In this document: positions 46,230-57,949 of the stretch, one piece after another | Layout of the letters: each line of letters opens with the position of its first letter | Numbering within the stretch: position 1 is the stretch's first letter | Assembly: GCA_951802425.1 (NCBI GenBank) | Contig: OX637803.1 | Location: forward strand, 1-64,000 | Length of the DNA: 64,000 nucleotides | Source: Clavaria fumosa | Taxonomy: Eukaryota > Basidiomycota > Agaricomycetes > Agaricales > Clavariaceae | Direction: 5' to 3' | Program-made: the position numbers and the translations under genes | Notes under the pieces: model-generated | Database searches by the model: none | The model's input: the letters and a program-made list of their open reading frames with translations, nothing else | Told to the model about the DNA's origin: nothing

Positions 46230-46880
46230 AACCCCATCCGTGGCCTGGATAATCGTTGGAGATGAAGATAACGAAGCGGACGGGGAATACGACGATGACG
46301 GTGGTGGAAATGTTGGCGATGATGACGGCGTTGATATAGATGAGAATGTCGAGGACGACGTGGCTAAGAAGGCAAATTCTGATGAGCATGATCATGAAGG
46401 GGAGCCCGGAGGCCGACGCCGAGGCGACACCAAGAAAGACGACGGCAGGAAGGCCGATGAGGAGGAAAGTGAATTCGACGATGATCATGGTCAAGGCGAA
46501 GGCGAGAAAGGCGATGGTAGGGAGTCTGACGATGAGGAGAGTGAGTCCGACGATGCCCGACGCGACGGTGAGAAAGACGACGGAGAGAAAGACAACAGGG
46601 AGAGTGACGACGGCAAGAAAGACGACGGTGAGGACACTGATGATGAAGAGGAAAGTGAATCCGACGATGGTCGAGGCGAAGGCGAGGAAGGCGAGAAAGG
46701 CGAAGGGAAGAAGGCCGACGATGAAGCCGACGACGAAGCCGACGATAGCCAAGGCGAAGGCGAAAAAGACGACGGCAAGAAGACGGACGACGAGGAGAGT
46801 GAATCCCGTGATGGCCGAGGGGAAGGCGAGAAAGGTGACGGGAAGATGGCCAAACACGTGGAGATTGATTCATGGCCGAG
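46230..46880. repeat. Minisatellite encoding Asp/Glu/Lys/Gly on one strand and hydrophobic residues on the other
   Basis: Units such as gacgacggcgagaaaggcga repeat for about 650 bases. The plus frame 46126-46887 gives an acidic/basic low-complexity tail after IRYTKGFSQSPDSQSITMFL. The minus frame 46216-46857 gives Phe/Val/Leu/Ile runs that look like many membrane segments. The second is expected whenever GA-rich codons are read backwards, so I favour neither strand. Confidence 0.7.
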
Positions 46881-46959
46881 ACGATGAGGTGGTAACACCT
46901 CGGGTAACTATCCTAAGTTCCCAATATTCTATTTCACTATTGATTCGCTTATCCCGATT

Positions 46960-47878
46960 AGAACAGTATCGTTGTTGTCGCGCAAATGGTCGAAAAAGTA
47001 TACGAATATTGAATCGGGCGAACATGATACTTTCATCATTTGCGAGTGCTCCGCTATTACCAGATCAGGCGATCGACATCATGCTCAATCCCATCGTTGG
47101 TACCCTAGCCGATATGGAAAACGAGAGTTTCAAGCGTTTGATCCGTGGTTACACGGCGGTTGATAGCACAGAAGAGCAAGAATACGCGGCATTCGTAGGT
47201 TCCAAATGAGTCTTTTGTATAGGATCTGAATGGGTGACTAGATCGACACGTTCAAGCCATATAAATGTGGGCGCGGCGATGTCAGAAAGATTTGCCGCAC
47301 ATGGGTTGATCAAGGGAAGCACGGCCAGGCCAACGACCAGCTTCGGAATAGGCATCTGGTGCGTTTTTTGTCTTCTATCCTTTTTATTCGCGAAGTAACA
47401 CGTCTGGTAGTCTCTGACGAAACGAGAGTTTAGCCGCGTTGGGGATGGCTATATCGAGACATTGTTGATGCAGATGAACACTCTAGAACTCACCATCGAT
47501 ATCGAGCGGCGGTCACAAGGCCGCGGAGGGTTACGTTGGAAGACAAGTTTCAATCGCCTGGTCTTCCAGGGAACAGAACAATATCGGCACCATTTCGCTG
47601 CGTTGAAGACGGCGCAAAGGGAGGAAAAGATGAAAGAGCTTTCTGCCGAGTACAAAGACTGGATGCGCGCCAATCAAGAAACGGTGCTCCATTTGTACAA
47701 CACAGTCAATGAATATAACGATGGGTTTGTCAAAACTCCCTGGAGGGATCTCGAAAAGAACGCGACGAACCTATTGGAGCACGTCGCTTTTGCGTTGGCT
47801 GGGGTGGTCTACCAATACGTCTCCAATTTCTTCAAAAAATATCCTATTGATGCTTTCCGGGCTGCCCGCACCGTGTAA
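46960..47878 (+). CDS. Hypothetical protein, two exon-like blocks
   Basis: Block 1 (about 47000-47209) reads LLPDQAIDIMLNPIVGTLAD and MENESFKRLIRGYTAVDSTE. Block 2 (about 47440-47878) reads DGYIETLLMQMNTLELTIDI, WKTSFNRLVFQGTEQYRHHF, AALKTAQREEKMKELSAEYK and ends FRAARTV. Helical, amphipathic composition and even codon use suggest real coding sequence. The link between the blocks and a start codon are not settled, and I recognise no family. Confidence 0.4.
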
Positions 47879-47981
47879 CAGGTTAGGCTAGATTCTGCGA
47901 CCCATGTTTCTCAATTCAGGACCCCGCTATGGTGCCAGCGAGCTCAGATTAGCGGCCAAAGGATCAGGTGCGAATGCCACT

Positions 47982-48385
47982 AGCATGAACCCGGATCGCA
48001 CAATGTAGGAGTATCCCAGTCACCCCTTGCCATCAGCCAACTCAGGCTGGAGGCGAAGGGATCAGAGATTGAGATTGGAGTGATTACCAGCATGAACCCG
48101 GATCGCACAATGTAGGAGTATCCCAGTCACCCCTTGCCATCAGCCAACTCAGGCTGGAGGCGAAGGGATCAGAGATTGAGATTGGAGTGATTACCAGCAT
48201 GAACCCGGATCGCACAATGTAGGAGTATCCCAGTCACCCCTTGCCATCAGCCAACTCAGGCTGGAGGCGAAGGGATCAGAGATTGAGATTGGAGTGATTA
48301 CCAGCATGAACCCGGATCGCACAATGTAGGAGTATCCCAGTCACCCCTTGCCATCAGCCAACTCAGGCTGGAGGCGAAGAGATTG
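47982..48385. repeat. 107-bp tandem repeat, four copies
   Basis: Units starting agcatgaacccggatcgc lie at 47982, 48089, 48196 and 48303. Each includes catcagccaactcaggctgg, a version of the short motif also found at 50.3-50.5 and 62.5-62.6 kb. Confidence 0.93.
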
Positions 48386-48687
48386 AGATGAGTATTACCT
48401 AATCTCTGCCATTTGATGTCCGAATATGTGACACTGCAAATGGACACCTAATTTTACGTCGTGAGAATGACTAACTAACCTAACTGAACCATTTGTAGGA
48501 TGGAGCAGATAAAAGACCTTGGTCCCTAGATTGATTCTGGGGGAAACAATGTATATTGGTGGGTAGTGGGCTGTGGTACATCATAGACGAACAAAAAATT
48601 CACTGGGAGAGAGTAATTACATGTACTTGCACCAATTGTGAAGCATGAAGAAAAACCAGATTCACATAGTCGCCCAAAAAAAACCAC

Positions 48688-50012
48688 CTAATCCTCTTGA
48701 TGGCGACACATTTTCTGGACGAATCGCAGGGTGTACGCATCGTCGTCGTCGCTATCGGACTCGTGCTTCCGCTTGCCTCTCCTGTTGCTGATGTTAGCCC
48801 TCTTTATGACGTCCCGGACTAGTTCATGGGGAATGATAAAGGAGACTTTGTTCTCATCTTCAGGTAGAGGATCCCGGTACAGGTGTCGGTAAAGTATTTG
48901 AATTTCCTCAGTGTGATCTCCCGCTGGAAGTTGAGGATATATCTTGTAAAAATATGAGCATTGTAGGAAACGACGCAGAGTTAGGAGGCTCACCTGATGT
49001 GTAATAACGTTGGCAGCAGTAAAGTTGACAACGCTGTTCGCGACCTCGCAAAAAGTGGTGTATTTGACGGGGATGCCCTTCCGGAACTCCGTCGCCTTTG
49101 GATCGTTCAACCGCGGTGCATGCTCGACCGTCTGGGCTTCTACAATCTCCCAGTGAGACCACGTCACAAGCTCTAACTCTTTCTCTCTATCCAAATAAAT
49201 CTTGATTGCGACCACAAGCTTCACCTTGCCTTTGGTCAGACAGAGAAGCCTGGCAGCATCCAGGGATAACTTCTCTTCACTGTCTGACCTTGCAACCTCG
49301 AAAGCGATGGTAGGTGTCGAGGACTTCTTTCCCTTGACGACCTCGTAGAGGCTAAAGTCCGGTTCCTTGGAACCCTGAACCAGACGTATGGTGGTAGACC
49401 CACCGGACATAATAGTTATTCCCCGGTAAGCCTTGCGTGGCGAGAAGGCTTGTTGGTCGGTCAGCAGAAGGAAAATCTCGGACATGATTTCATGTTCGGG
49501 GGTTAAGGTGCAGGTGATGTGCAGAGTGTCGTGATGTAGATCCACACTGCTAGTGGAAATATTAAAACCTAAACATGCGACATCAATATGCAGACGTGCC
49601 GTACTCCCTCCCATTGATCACTTAAGATCTTAGACACCAACTCATAAACCTCTATGGTGATGTTTTGAATTGTGACGTATTCGATACCTTGGCCAACAGC
49701 TTCTTGTACTTGCTGTAGGACATCCTCGACTGTGTGAACACATGGGGGGCTCGGGGGTGGGGTTGATAATCGATGGCGAGCGGTGGGAGACAAAGGATAA
49801 TGGAGTGCGACAGTGGAGTCCCCTCCAATGGTATGGTGATGAGAAGGGGCTTCTGGGGTTGGCCCCTCAAGGGAAGGGCGATTGCTAGTGGGTGGTGTCG
49901 GAGGGCGGGCCGAGGGGGAGCTGGGTCGACGTGTCTCAGGATTCGAGCCATGTGTGTATGAGCGAGCAGGCCTGCCCATTGACCAAGAATCATCGCCAAT
50001 GTAGGTTGTCAT
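48688..50012 (-). CDS. Hypothetical protein with a possible PD-(D/E)XK (Uma2-like) nuclease fold
   Basis: The start is ATG at 50012 (MTTYIGDDSWSMGRPARSY), followed by a Pro/Ser-rich segment and GIEYVTIQNITIEVYELVSK. The main body reads PEHEIMSEIFLLLTDQQAF, then EPDFSLYEVVK and PTIAFEVARSDSEEKLSLDA, ARLLCLTKGKVKLVVAIKIY. The PD followed by a beta-strand E-V-A resembles the active-site layout of Uma2-like nucleases, with the usual second acidic/lysine position changed. An intron at about 48950-49000 joins VITHQ to IYPQLPAGD. Between the first and second blocks the frame changes near 49600, by either a very short intron or a frameshift. The tail is basic and acidic (RRGKRKHESDSDDDDAYTLR). Nuclease activity is only suggested. 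Confidence 0.55.
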
Positions 50013-50324
50013 ATCGGATGACAGCAAAGGTGACACAGTGTATTGACAGAATATGAACGCAACTCAGCGCACATAACCTGATCAACGACGGCGTTGCTAG
50101 CAACAATGCAAGCAAGACCTGGGATTATAACGCCACCAGAGAGCAAGCTTAAGTAAGTGTTGTGCTGTCATTGTGTCAAATCAGGTATCCCAGCCGCCCG
50201 GGTGCTCACTCGAAGTAACGACGTTGCCTGCTCACGTCTAATTCCCTGCAAAAGCCAGCACCTGTTGTTATGAATTGAATCCCAAGAATAACTATCCTAT
50301 ACATGTCTTTAAATATCAATGGAC
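50013..50324. other. Intergenic, nothing recognised
   Basis: About 310 bases upstream of the minus-strand gene, with no clear promoter element and no gene. Confidence 0.4.
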
Positions 50325-50560
50325 CCAAGCAGTCTGAATTGACTTGGAGGTGGAGCCCTCCTCTTCCGTTCTTCTTCTACTAGTCTGAGCTGACAGGCGA
50401 TACCTCGCATGCCTCTTTCGCTTTGTACGTCGGGGTATCCGTCCCAAGCAGTCTGAGCTGACTGTTGGAGATGGAGCCCCTTCCTCTTCCGTTCTTCTTC
50501 TTCCTGTTTCTACCAGTCAGCTCAGACTGGTGGGATTGGGGAGACCTCGCATGCCTCTTC
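50325..50560. repeat. Duplicated block with the cagtctgagctgactg motif
   Basis: The motif occurs at about 50328-50346, 50381-50396, 50443-50464 and, reversed, 50512-50531. The intervening ggagatggagcccc, cctcttccgttcttcttct and acctcgcatgcctctt are also duplicated, so this is two copies of a block of about 120 bp. Confidence 0.8.
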
Positions 50561-50649
50561 GCATACTGTGTACTAGTCGACCTGTCCCACAGTCGATGGA
50601 TCCCTCCCTTATATTCCTCCTCGTTTTCAAGGCCGGCTATTCGCTTTCT

Positions 50650-51000
50650 TTGAGTGGCGAAGGTATCCGCTCTTAGTCTTTGGATTCCCTTTTCTTTCCC
50701 ATCCTATGTATTTATATATTTTCATTCCCATTCTGTTGCTGTCCGGTACGGCGGTATTGGTTGGAAGGTCGGCGTTGCTCGTCGCAGGCGGTACGCTAGC
50801 GGTTGGACTCAGTGCTTGGCGATTCTAAATTTCAAATTTATTCTTCTTCTATTTTTTTGCAATTCTTGTGAACCCATGTTGACTGGTAATCCATCCGTCG
50901 ATTCTGCCTTGATTGATAGCCCACATCCCATCGGCGGAGCCAATGCGTCTTGTCCAATGTTTGATACGTCGAATTTACTGGCGGCGGTCTTGTAAGAGCT
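50650..51000 (+). pseudogene. Truncated duplicate of the 5' end of the TET/JBP-like gene
   Basis: The frame from ATG 50876 ends PIGGANASCPMFDTSNLLAA (VL) with GTAAG-like sequence. The dioxygenase gene's first exon has LIGGANASCPAFDMSSLLDA (VL), also followed by GTAAG. Upstream sequence matches too: tagtctttgg, ctgttgctgtccggtacgg and gcaggcggtacgctagcg occur in both places in the same order. Downstream similarity ends soon after. That upstream stretch can also be read as a hydrophobic peptide (LLLSGTA, LLVAGGTLAVG) in both copies. Confidence 0.72.
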
Positions 51001-51089
51001 TTGTTTTTGAATTTAGGCCGGCCCGACCGAGGTGTGCTGGGTGAAGCGACCGACGGTATCTCCGATGCATCTGTCCTTAATGTTGGCCC

Positions 51090-51195
51090 TGCTTTAATAG
51101 CACAATCTCAGCGCAATCTCAGCACAATCTCAGCACAATCTCAGCATGTCTTTGGCATGTCTTTGGCATGTCTTTGGCATGTCTTTGGCATTTCA
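51090..51195. repeat. Two adjoining short tandem repeats
   Basis: About four copies of caatctcagca are followed directly by four copies of tgtctttggca. Confidence 0.9.
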
Positions 51196-51469
51196 CGTTG
51201 GGTAATAGCGAGGCATGCAGTAGCGGGGTTGTAGCAGTGATAGCAGCAACAGCGATGTATGTATAACAATGGTCACTTCCTTGGGGCTCTATAAGGTTGC
51301 AAGTCTGGGAAGTTTTTATGCAACTATAGACACGAATGGGCTTTGGGAAAATGAGTGGGTCATCGCATTCGAGCCTTGAGTGAGCCTTGAGTGTGCCTTA
51401 AGTGGGCTTGTCGTGTGTCCGGTCACTTATCTTGGTCAGTTGCGCTTTTGATGCGTTCTTGTTACATGG

Positions 51470-52661
51470 TTGTCCCATGATGTTGCGATTCTTCGAAACG
51501 CTTCGTCGGCGGCTGCAAGAGCGTTTTTCCTCGCCTTCCACGCCATGACCCTTTCCTTCTCCCGTAACAGGACACCTCCATCGCCTTTATCCGCTTTTCC
51601 TCTTCCGCTTCGATGTTTTCTTCGACCCGTTTTATTTTACGGATAGCGGCGGCAGCTGCGTGGATTGCGATGCCTAGATCGCTTGCATCACCGTCCTTGT
51701 CGTTGTTGTCATCGTCATCCGCATTGTCGTTGTCGTCGTTGTCGTCGTGGTCGCCATCATCATCTGCATTTTCGTCGTTGGGTGCAAATCTTGTCCGTTT
51801 TCCGAGAAGCAGGTTCGTGGTCCTCGGGCTCTTGCCCGAAGGATGCAATCCCGATGGCGGAATCATCACGCTTGGTCCGCTTCTTGCAGTCGCGCTGCCT
51901 CTCGACGTCGGCTTATCTTGACCCGATTTCGTGACAGCCCTGTATTTTGTCGCCCGGGGACATGTTGCAAGATTGTCATGTTGCCTTGCACCGATCGCAT
52001 GTGCAGTTGTCTCGACGCGCTACGCAAATTTCATCTCTGGCGGCGCATCGGGAACAACTCTGCTCAACATGAGCTTTGTCGTTTTATTGTATCAGGAATG
52101 AACCTGCTGCTTACCTTCGTCTGCATTTCTAGTGACCGTCCATCCCTTGACCCGTTTCTCGTTTCGGTCGTGGTCATCCCTTCTGGTCTTATTTGGGCGA
52201 GTTTTGCAGCCTCCGCCTCTTCTTGCATTTCGCGCAACGCCTCTCTTCTTCTATCCTCTGCCTCTCCGGCCTCCCTCGCCTTTTCTTCCGCCTCCCACGC
52301 CGCTTTTTCACGTTCCTCTCGTCCTGCCTCCCACGCTGAAGCCCATTTCCCACCGGCTCCATGCCTAGTGTGATTCCCTTCATCACCCCTTCTATCTCAC
52401 TTATGAGGCCATCCGTGTCGGGTTTGCATCCCACTGACCGCGCCGGATCGCAGATGATGGCTGACTTTATCTGTTAAATTCATGTGTCAACTCTTCAGCT
52501 GATATTGATTGATTGTCACTTACCATGAGTTCTCTCATCTTTTCCAGCCATTCCTTCCCTTCGCCCCATATCTCATCCTTCGTCGTGTTATCTGCCGCCT
52601 TCTCGTCCTGACCATTGCCGATTTCCCGAAAGCGCGTGTCTAGTCTTACACCATCTGCCAT
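51470..52661 (-). pseudogene. Third member of the Cys-cluster family, broken
   Basis: It starts at ATG 52661 (MADGVRLDTRFREIGNGQDE), continues GEGKEWLEKMRELM, has an intron, then CDPARSVGCKPDTDGLISEI. It shifts frame before the coiled coil ASAWEAGREEREKAAWEAEE. The cysteine exon reads SCSRCAARDEICVARRDNCT and CDRCKAT, then TGA (51976-51978) where the 23.5-kb copy has Arg, a change explained by C to T. Another shift leads to KRTRFAPNDENADDDGD and the second coiled coil. It parallels the 22.6-24.1 kb gene throughout and is inverted relative to it. Confidence 0.72.
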
Positions 52662-53009
52662 GGCTGATATTATAAGAGGTTTTAGTGGGTTCGCAATGGA
52701 AAATTCCATAATGAGGATGAGCAAGTGCAGGGATGCATGGAAAGTGGACAGAGGCCGGGCGCCCGAAAGTCCAACACGATTACATAATCAATTAGTCTTA
52801 TTCTTATTGGTCGCGGTGCCGCGGTGCCGCGGTAACGCAGGTAATGTCGGTAAGGCCAGTAATGCCGATTGTGGGACCGGAGCAATCGCTATGCGATGAT
52901 CTTGTGCTTCGACCTGCTTGCTGAGCGGCGATGTGTGTCCCAGGTTAGTCCAGTCCAGAGGGATGAGAGTCAGGGAGGAAGTGACAATTGGCATACTGTG
53001 CATGACCCA
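52662..53009. other. No gene recognised
   Basis: About 350 bases between the family-member pseudogene and the foldback structure. A ggtgccgcggtgccgcggt repeat and a few short frames are present, and nothing else stands out. Confidence 0.4.
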
Positions 53010-53119
53010 GTACTCGGTCACACTAGCTATTTTGGCCTTGTTCTCTCGCAATTTCACAGATAAGTCGCACGAGCCCGGCTGTGTAACCTATCACGTAAAT
53101 AGGGCCAAATGAAAGTACA

Positions 53120-54520
53120 GCCGGCTGTATTTGACTGTTTTCCCCACACCATATTGGCCATGTATAGTGTACACCCCACCATATCTTCAGCTCTAATATG
53201 GTAGTCTCCACACCATTTCGACTCAAGGTGCAAATATGGTGGGCTCCACACCATATGAACTCAAGGTGCAAATATGGTAGGCTCCACACCATCTCAACTC
53301 AAGGTGAGAATATGGTGGGCTGCACACCATTTTGACTCAAAGTGAGAATATGGTGGGCTGCACACCATCTTGGCTCAAGGTGAGAATATGGTGGGCTGCA
53401 CACCATTTCAACTCAAAGTGAGAATATGGTGGGCTGCACACCATCTTGACTCAAAGTGAAAGTATGGTGAGCTGCACACCATTTCAACTCAAGGGTGAAT
53501 ATGGTAGCCTCCACACCATCTTGACTCAAGGTGAGAATATGGTGGGCTGCACACCATCTTGACTCAAGGTGAGAATATGGTGGGCTGCACACCATCTTGA
53601 CTCAAAGTGAAAGTATGGTGAGCTGCACACCATTTCAACTCAAGGGTGAATATGGTAGCCTCCACACCATCTTGACTCAAGGTGAGAATATGGTGGGCTG
53701 CACACCATCTTGACTCAAGGTGAGAATATGGTGGGCTGCACACCATCTTGACTCAAAGTGAAAGTATGGTGAGCTGCACACCATTTCAACTCAAGGGTGA
53801 ATATGGTAGCCTCCACACCATCTTGACTCAAGGTGAGAATATGGTGGGCTGCACACCATCTTGACTCAAGGTGAGAATATGGTGGGCTGCACACCATTTT
53901 GACTCAAAGTGAGAATATGGTGGGCTGCACACCATCTTGACTCAAAGTGAGAATATGGTGAGCTGCACACCATTTCAACTCAAAGTGAGAATATGGTGAG
54001 CTGCACACCATTTCAACTCAAAGTGAGAATATGGTGGGCTGCACACCATCTTGACTCAAGGTGAGAATATGGTGGGCTCCACACCATCTTGGCTAAAGTG
54101 AAAATATGGTGAGCTGCACACCATTTCGACTCAAAGTGAGAATATGGTGGGCTGCACACCATCTTGACTCAAAGTGAGAATATGGTGGCCTCCACACCAT
54201 CTTGGCTTGAGGTGTGAATATGGTGGGCTGCACACCATTTTGACTCAAGGTGTGTATATGGTAGGCTCCACACCATCTTGACTCAAAGTGAGAATATGGT
54301 GGGCTGCACACCATCTTGACTTAAGGTGTGAATATGGTAGGCTCTGCACCATTTCAACTCAAGGTGGAAATATGGTGGGCTCTACACCATTTTGGCTCAA
54401 GGTGAAAATATGGTAGGCTCCACACCATATCAACTCAAGGTAGAAATATGGTGGGCTCTACACCATATCAACTCAAGGTGGAAATATGGTGGGCTCTACA
54501 CCATTTTGACTCAACTTTTT
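53120..54520. repeat. Left minisatellite arm, about 38-bp unit
   Basis: About 35 imperfect copies of a unit containing gactcaaggtgagaatatgg and gggctgcacaccat. Short frames on the minus strand (MVCSPPYSHLESRW and similar) are products of the repeat, not genes. Confidence 0.93.
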
Positions 54521-54524
54521 TGCA

Positions 54525-55740
54525 TGGCTTGCAAACTAGACAAATTATATATCAAAAAATCGCTAAAATTCAGCAGATTCTGATTCCGCAAACCATATGT
54601 CTGTACCTCCTTTCGTTCAGCTGCAATTTGCAAATACACAAAATATATTCATTTGTCCTCAGTTCTGCAGTACCCTGGCTTGAAAATGGATTAGATAACT
54701 GAGGGACCCACATACTACCTGTGGGTATACGGCAAGGGTGTGGATTAGTTTTAACTACCCACCCACCATCTCAATCCCCTCTCTGGAATACATTAATAGG
54801 AATCAGGGTATTATTGTCCTGGGAGAGTGACCATTGGTTGGATTGCAAATTCCAGCCATCAGATTACAGCTTATGACATCTAATACAGTCATGCAAAGGC
54901 CCATAATATTTGGTGCAGATCTACAGATTCCCCATGTTTATTTTCCCAAAATTCTCAAAATCTCTCCCCAGATAGCCCCCTTTGTCAAATCACATATTCC
55001 TGCGGTCAAATAGCTGACAATGTATACATAAAGACATGTGCAAAGTTTGGTGAAGTTAGGAAAAGTTCTCAGGAAGATAGCTCATAATGTGTCTTTTGGA
55101 GTGTAAGGCAAGGTAATGCCTTGTCTTTGCCTTCACTTCAGAGTATCCCCCAAGAGACACATTCTGAGCTATCTTCCTGAGAACTTTTCCTAACTTCACC
55201 AAACTTTGCACATGTCTTTATGTATACATTGTCAGCTATTTGACCACAGGAATATGTGATTTGACAAAGGGGGCTATCTGGGGAGAGATTTTGAGAATTT
55301 TGGGAAAATAAACATGGGGAATCTGTAGATCTGCACCAAATATTATGGGCCTTTGCATGACTGTATTAGATGTCATAAGCTGTAATCTGATGGCTGGAAT
55401 TTGCAATCCAACCAATGGTCACTCTCCCAGGACAATAATACCCTGATTCCTATTAATGTATTCCAGAGAGGGGATTGAGATGGTGGGTGGGTAGTTAAAA
55501 CTAATCCACACCCTTGCCATATACCCACAAGTAGTATGTGGGTCCTCCAGTTATCTAATCCATTTTCAAGCCAGGGTACTGCAGAACTGAGGACAAATGA
55601 ATATATTTTGTGTATTTTGCAAATTGCAGCTGAACGAAAGGAGGTACAGACATATGGTTTCCAGAATCAGAATCTGCTGAATTTTAGCGAATTTTAAAGA
55701 TATATAATTTGTCTAGTTTGCAAGCCATGCAAAAAAGTTG
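54525..55740. repeat. Palindromic core of the foldback
   Basis: From about 54525 to 55100 the sequence is mirrored at about 55135-55740 with scattered differences. For example, ttgcatggcttgcaaactag pairs with its complement near 55720, and ctcatttgtc-type stretches pair likewise. The centre, near 55105-55130, is ggcaaggtaatgccttg. No gene was recognised in the arms. Confidence 0.88.
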
Positions 55741-55744
55741 AGTC

Positions 55745-56326
55745 AAAATGGTGTAGAGCCCACCATATTTCCACCTTGAGTTGATATGGTGTAGAGCCCA
55801 CCATATTTGTGCCTTGAGTCAAAATGGTGTGGGGCCTACCATATTTCCACCTTGAGCCCAAATGGTGTAGAGCCCACCATATTTCCACCTTGAGTTGATA
55901 TGGTGTGGAGCCTACCATATTTCTACCTTGAGTTGATATGGTGTGGAGCCCACCATATTTCCAATAGTGTGGAGCCTACCATATTTCCACCTTGAGCCCA
56001 AATGGTGTAGAGCCCACCATATTTCCACCTTGAGTTGATATGGTGTAGAGCCCACCATATTTCTACCTTGAGTCAAAATGGTGTAGAGCCCACCATATTT
56101 CCACCTTGAGTTGATATGGTGTGGAGCCCACCATATTTGTGCCTTGAGTCAAAATGGTGTAGAGCCCACCATATTTCCACCTTGAGTTGATATGGTGTGG
56201 AGCCTACCATATTTCCACCTTGAGTTGAAATGGTGTGGAGCCCACCATATTTCCACCTTGAGTTGATATGGTGTGGAGCCTACCATATTTCCACCTTGAG
56301 TCGAAATGGTGTGGAGCCTACCATAT
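55745..56326. repeat. Right minisatellite arm, inverted relative to the left
   Basis: About 15 copies of a 38-bp unit with atggtgtggagcccaccata and ttccaccttgagt, the reverse complement of the left-arm unit. It is interrupted at its end by CATCAG element 2. Confidence 0.92.
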
Positions 56327-56639
56327 TACATCAGCAAAACCTGGGTTGTCTCCCCAGTTCTAGGGAGGAATCCATAGGAGTCATAGGAGTCATAGCTGCC
56401 ATAGGCAGGTCCTCTTCTCACAGGAACTGCCAAGATGGTTGACATCTATGGAGCACTAGGCAGTATAATATAGAGGACTCATAGACAACTCATAGACAGC
56501 AAGGTCACCACTGCTGCTCTCATTTCCAATGCTGATACTGAAACCAAAATAAATTCTATTCAAAATTGGTATTGACATTGAGATGAGCTCAAGTAATTAC
56601 AAATCAAGAACTACATCAGAAAAATATAAAGCAGGTCAA

Positions 56640-57925
56640 TACACTGCTGCTACTGCTGGTGCCACTGCCGCTGCCGCTGCTGGTGCTACCGCCACCGCCG
56701 CCGCCGCTGCTGGTGCTGCCGCCGCCGCCGCCGCCGCTGCCGTCATTGCTAGTACCGCCGCCGCCGCTACCGTCGTCGTCGCTGCGCCACCGCCGCTGTT
56801 GCTGATGTCGTCGCCGCTGCGCCGCCGCTGCCGCTGCTGGTGCCGTCGCCGCTGCTGCTGGTGCCGTTGCCGCTGGTACCGCCGCCGCCGCCGCTGCTGG
56901 TGCCGTTGCCGCTGCTGCTGGTACTGCCGCCGCCGCTACCGTTGTCGTCGCTGCGCCGCCGCTGGTGCTGGTGCTGTCGCCGCCGCTGCTGGTACCGCCG
57001 CCGCCGCCGCTGCTGCTGGTGCTGTCGCCGCCGCCGCTGGTACCGCCGCCGCCGCCGTTGCTGGTGTTGTCACCGCTGCTGCTGGTGCTGTCGCCGCTGC
57101 TGCTGGTGCTGTCGCCGCTGCGCCGCCGCCGCTGCTACTGGTGTCGTCGCCGCCGCTGTTGGTGCCGTCGCCACTGCTGCTGGTACCGCCGCCGCCGCCG
57201 CTGCTGGTGCCGCCGCCGCCGCCGCTGCTGGTACCGCCGCCGCCGCCGCTGCTGCTGGTGCTGTCGCCGCCGCTGCTGGTACTGCCGCCGCCGCCGCTGC
57301 TGCTGCTGGTGTTGTCGCCGCTGCGCCGTCGCTGCTGCTGGTGCTGTCGCCGCTGCTACTGGTGTCGTCGCCGCCGCTGCTGGTGCCGTCGCCGCTGCTG
57401 CTGGTACCGCCGCCGCCGCTACCGTTGCACCGCCGCCGCCGCTGGTGTCGTCGCCGCTGCCGCTGCTGGTGCTGTCGCCACTGCGCCGCCGCCGCTGCTA
57501 CTGGTGTCGTCGCCGCCGCTGCTACTGGTGCCGTCGCCGTTGCACCGCCGCCGCTGCTGGTGCTGTCGCCACTGCGCCGCCGCCGCTGCTACTGGTGTCG
57601 TCGCCGCCGCTGCGCCGCCGCTGCTGCTGGTGCTGTCGCCACTGCGCCGCCGCCGCTGCTACTGGTGCCGTCGCCGCTGCACCGCCGCCGCTGCTGGTGC
57701 TGTCGCCACTGCGCCGCCGCCGCTGCTACTGGTGTCGTCGCCGCTGCCGCTGCTGCTGGTGTCGTCGCCGCCGCCGCCGCTGCTGGTACCACCACCGCCG
57801 CCATCGTTGTTGGCGCCGCCGCTGCTGGTGCCGCCGCCATCGCTGTTGGCGCCGCCGCCGCTGCTGGTACCACCGCCGCCGCTACCGTCGTCGTCGCTGC
57901 TTTGCTGCCACCGCTGCCGAACGCA
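56640..57925. repeat. GC-rich trinucleotide tract in CATCAG element 2
   Basis: About 1.3 kb of gccgccgctgctggtgctgt-type units. Plus-strand frames of 380-450 codons run through it in all three registers and are rejected as genes. Confidence 0.92.
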
Positions 57926-57949
57926 CACACGCGCGAATATCTAGAAAAG

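Noticed and set aside
46216..46857. Minus-strand polytopic membrane protein
   Set aside because: Reading a GA-rich repeat backwards gives Phe/Val/Leu/Ile automatically. There is no independent support.
47982..48385. CRISPR-like array
   Set aside because: Direct tandem repeat with no variable spacers, in a eukaryotic genome. The same holds for the 61-, 154- and 650-bp arrays.
53413..54314. Several 60-73 codon minus-strand frames (MVCSPPYSHLESRW type)
   Set aside because: They follow the 38-bp minisatellite and vary with it.
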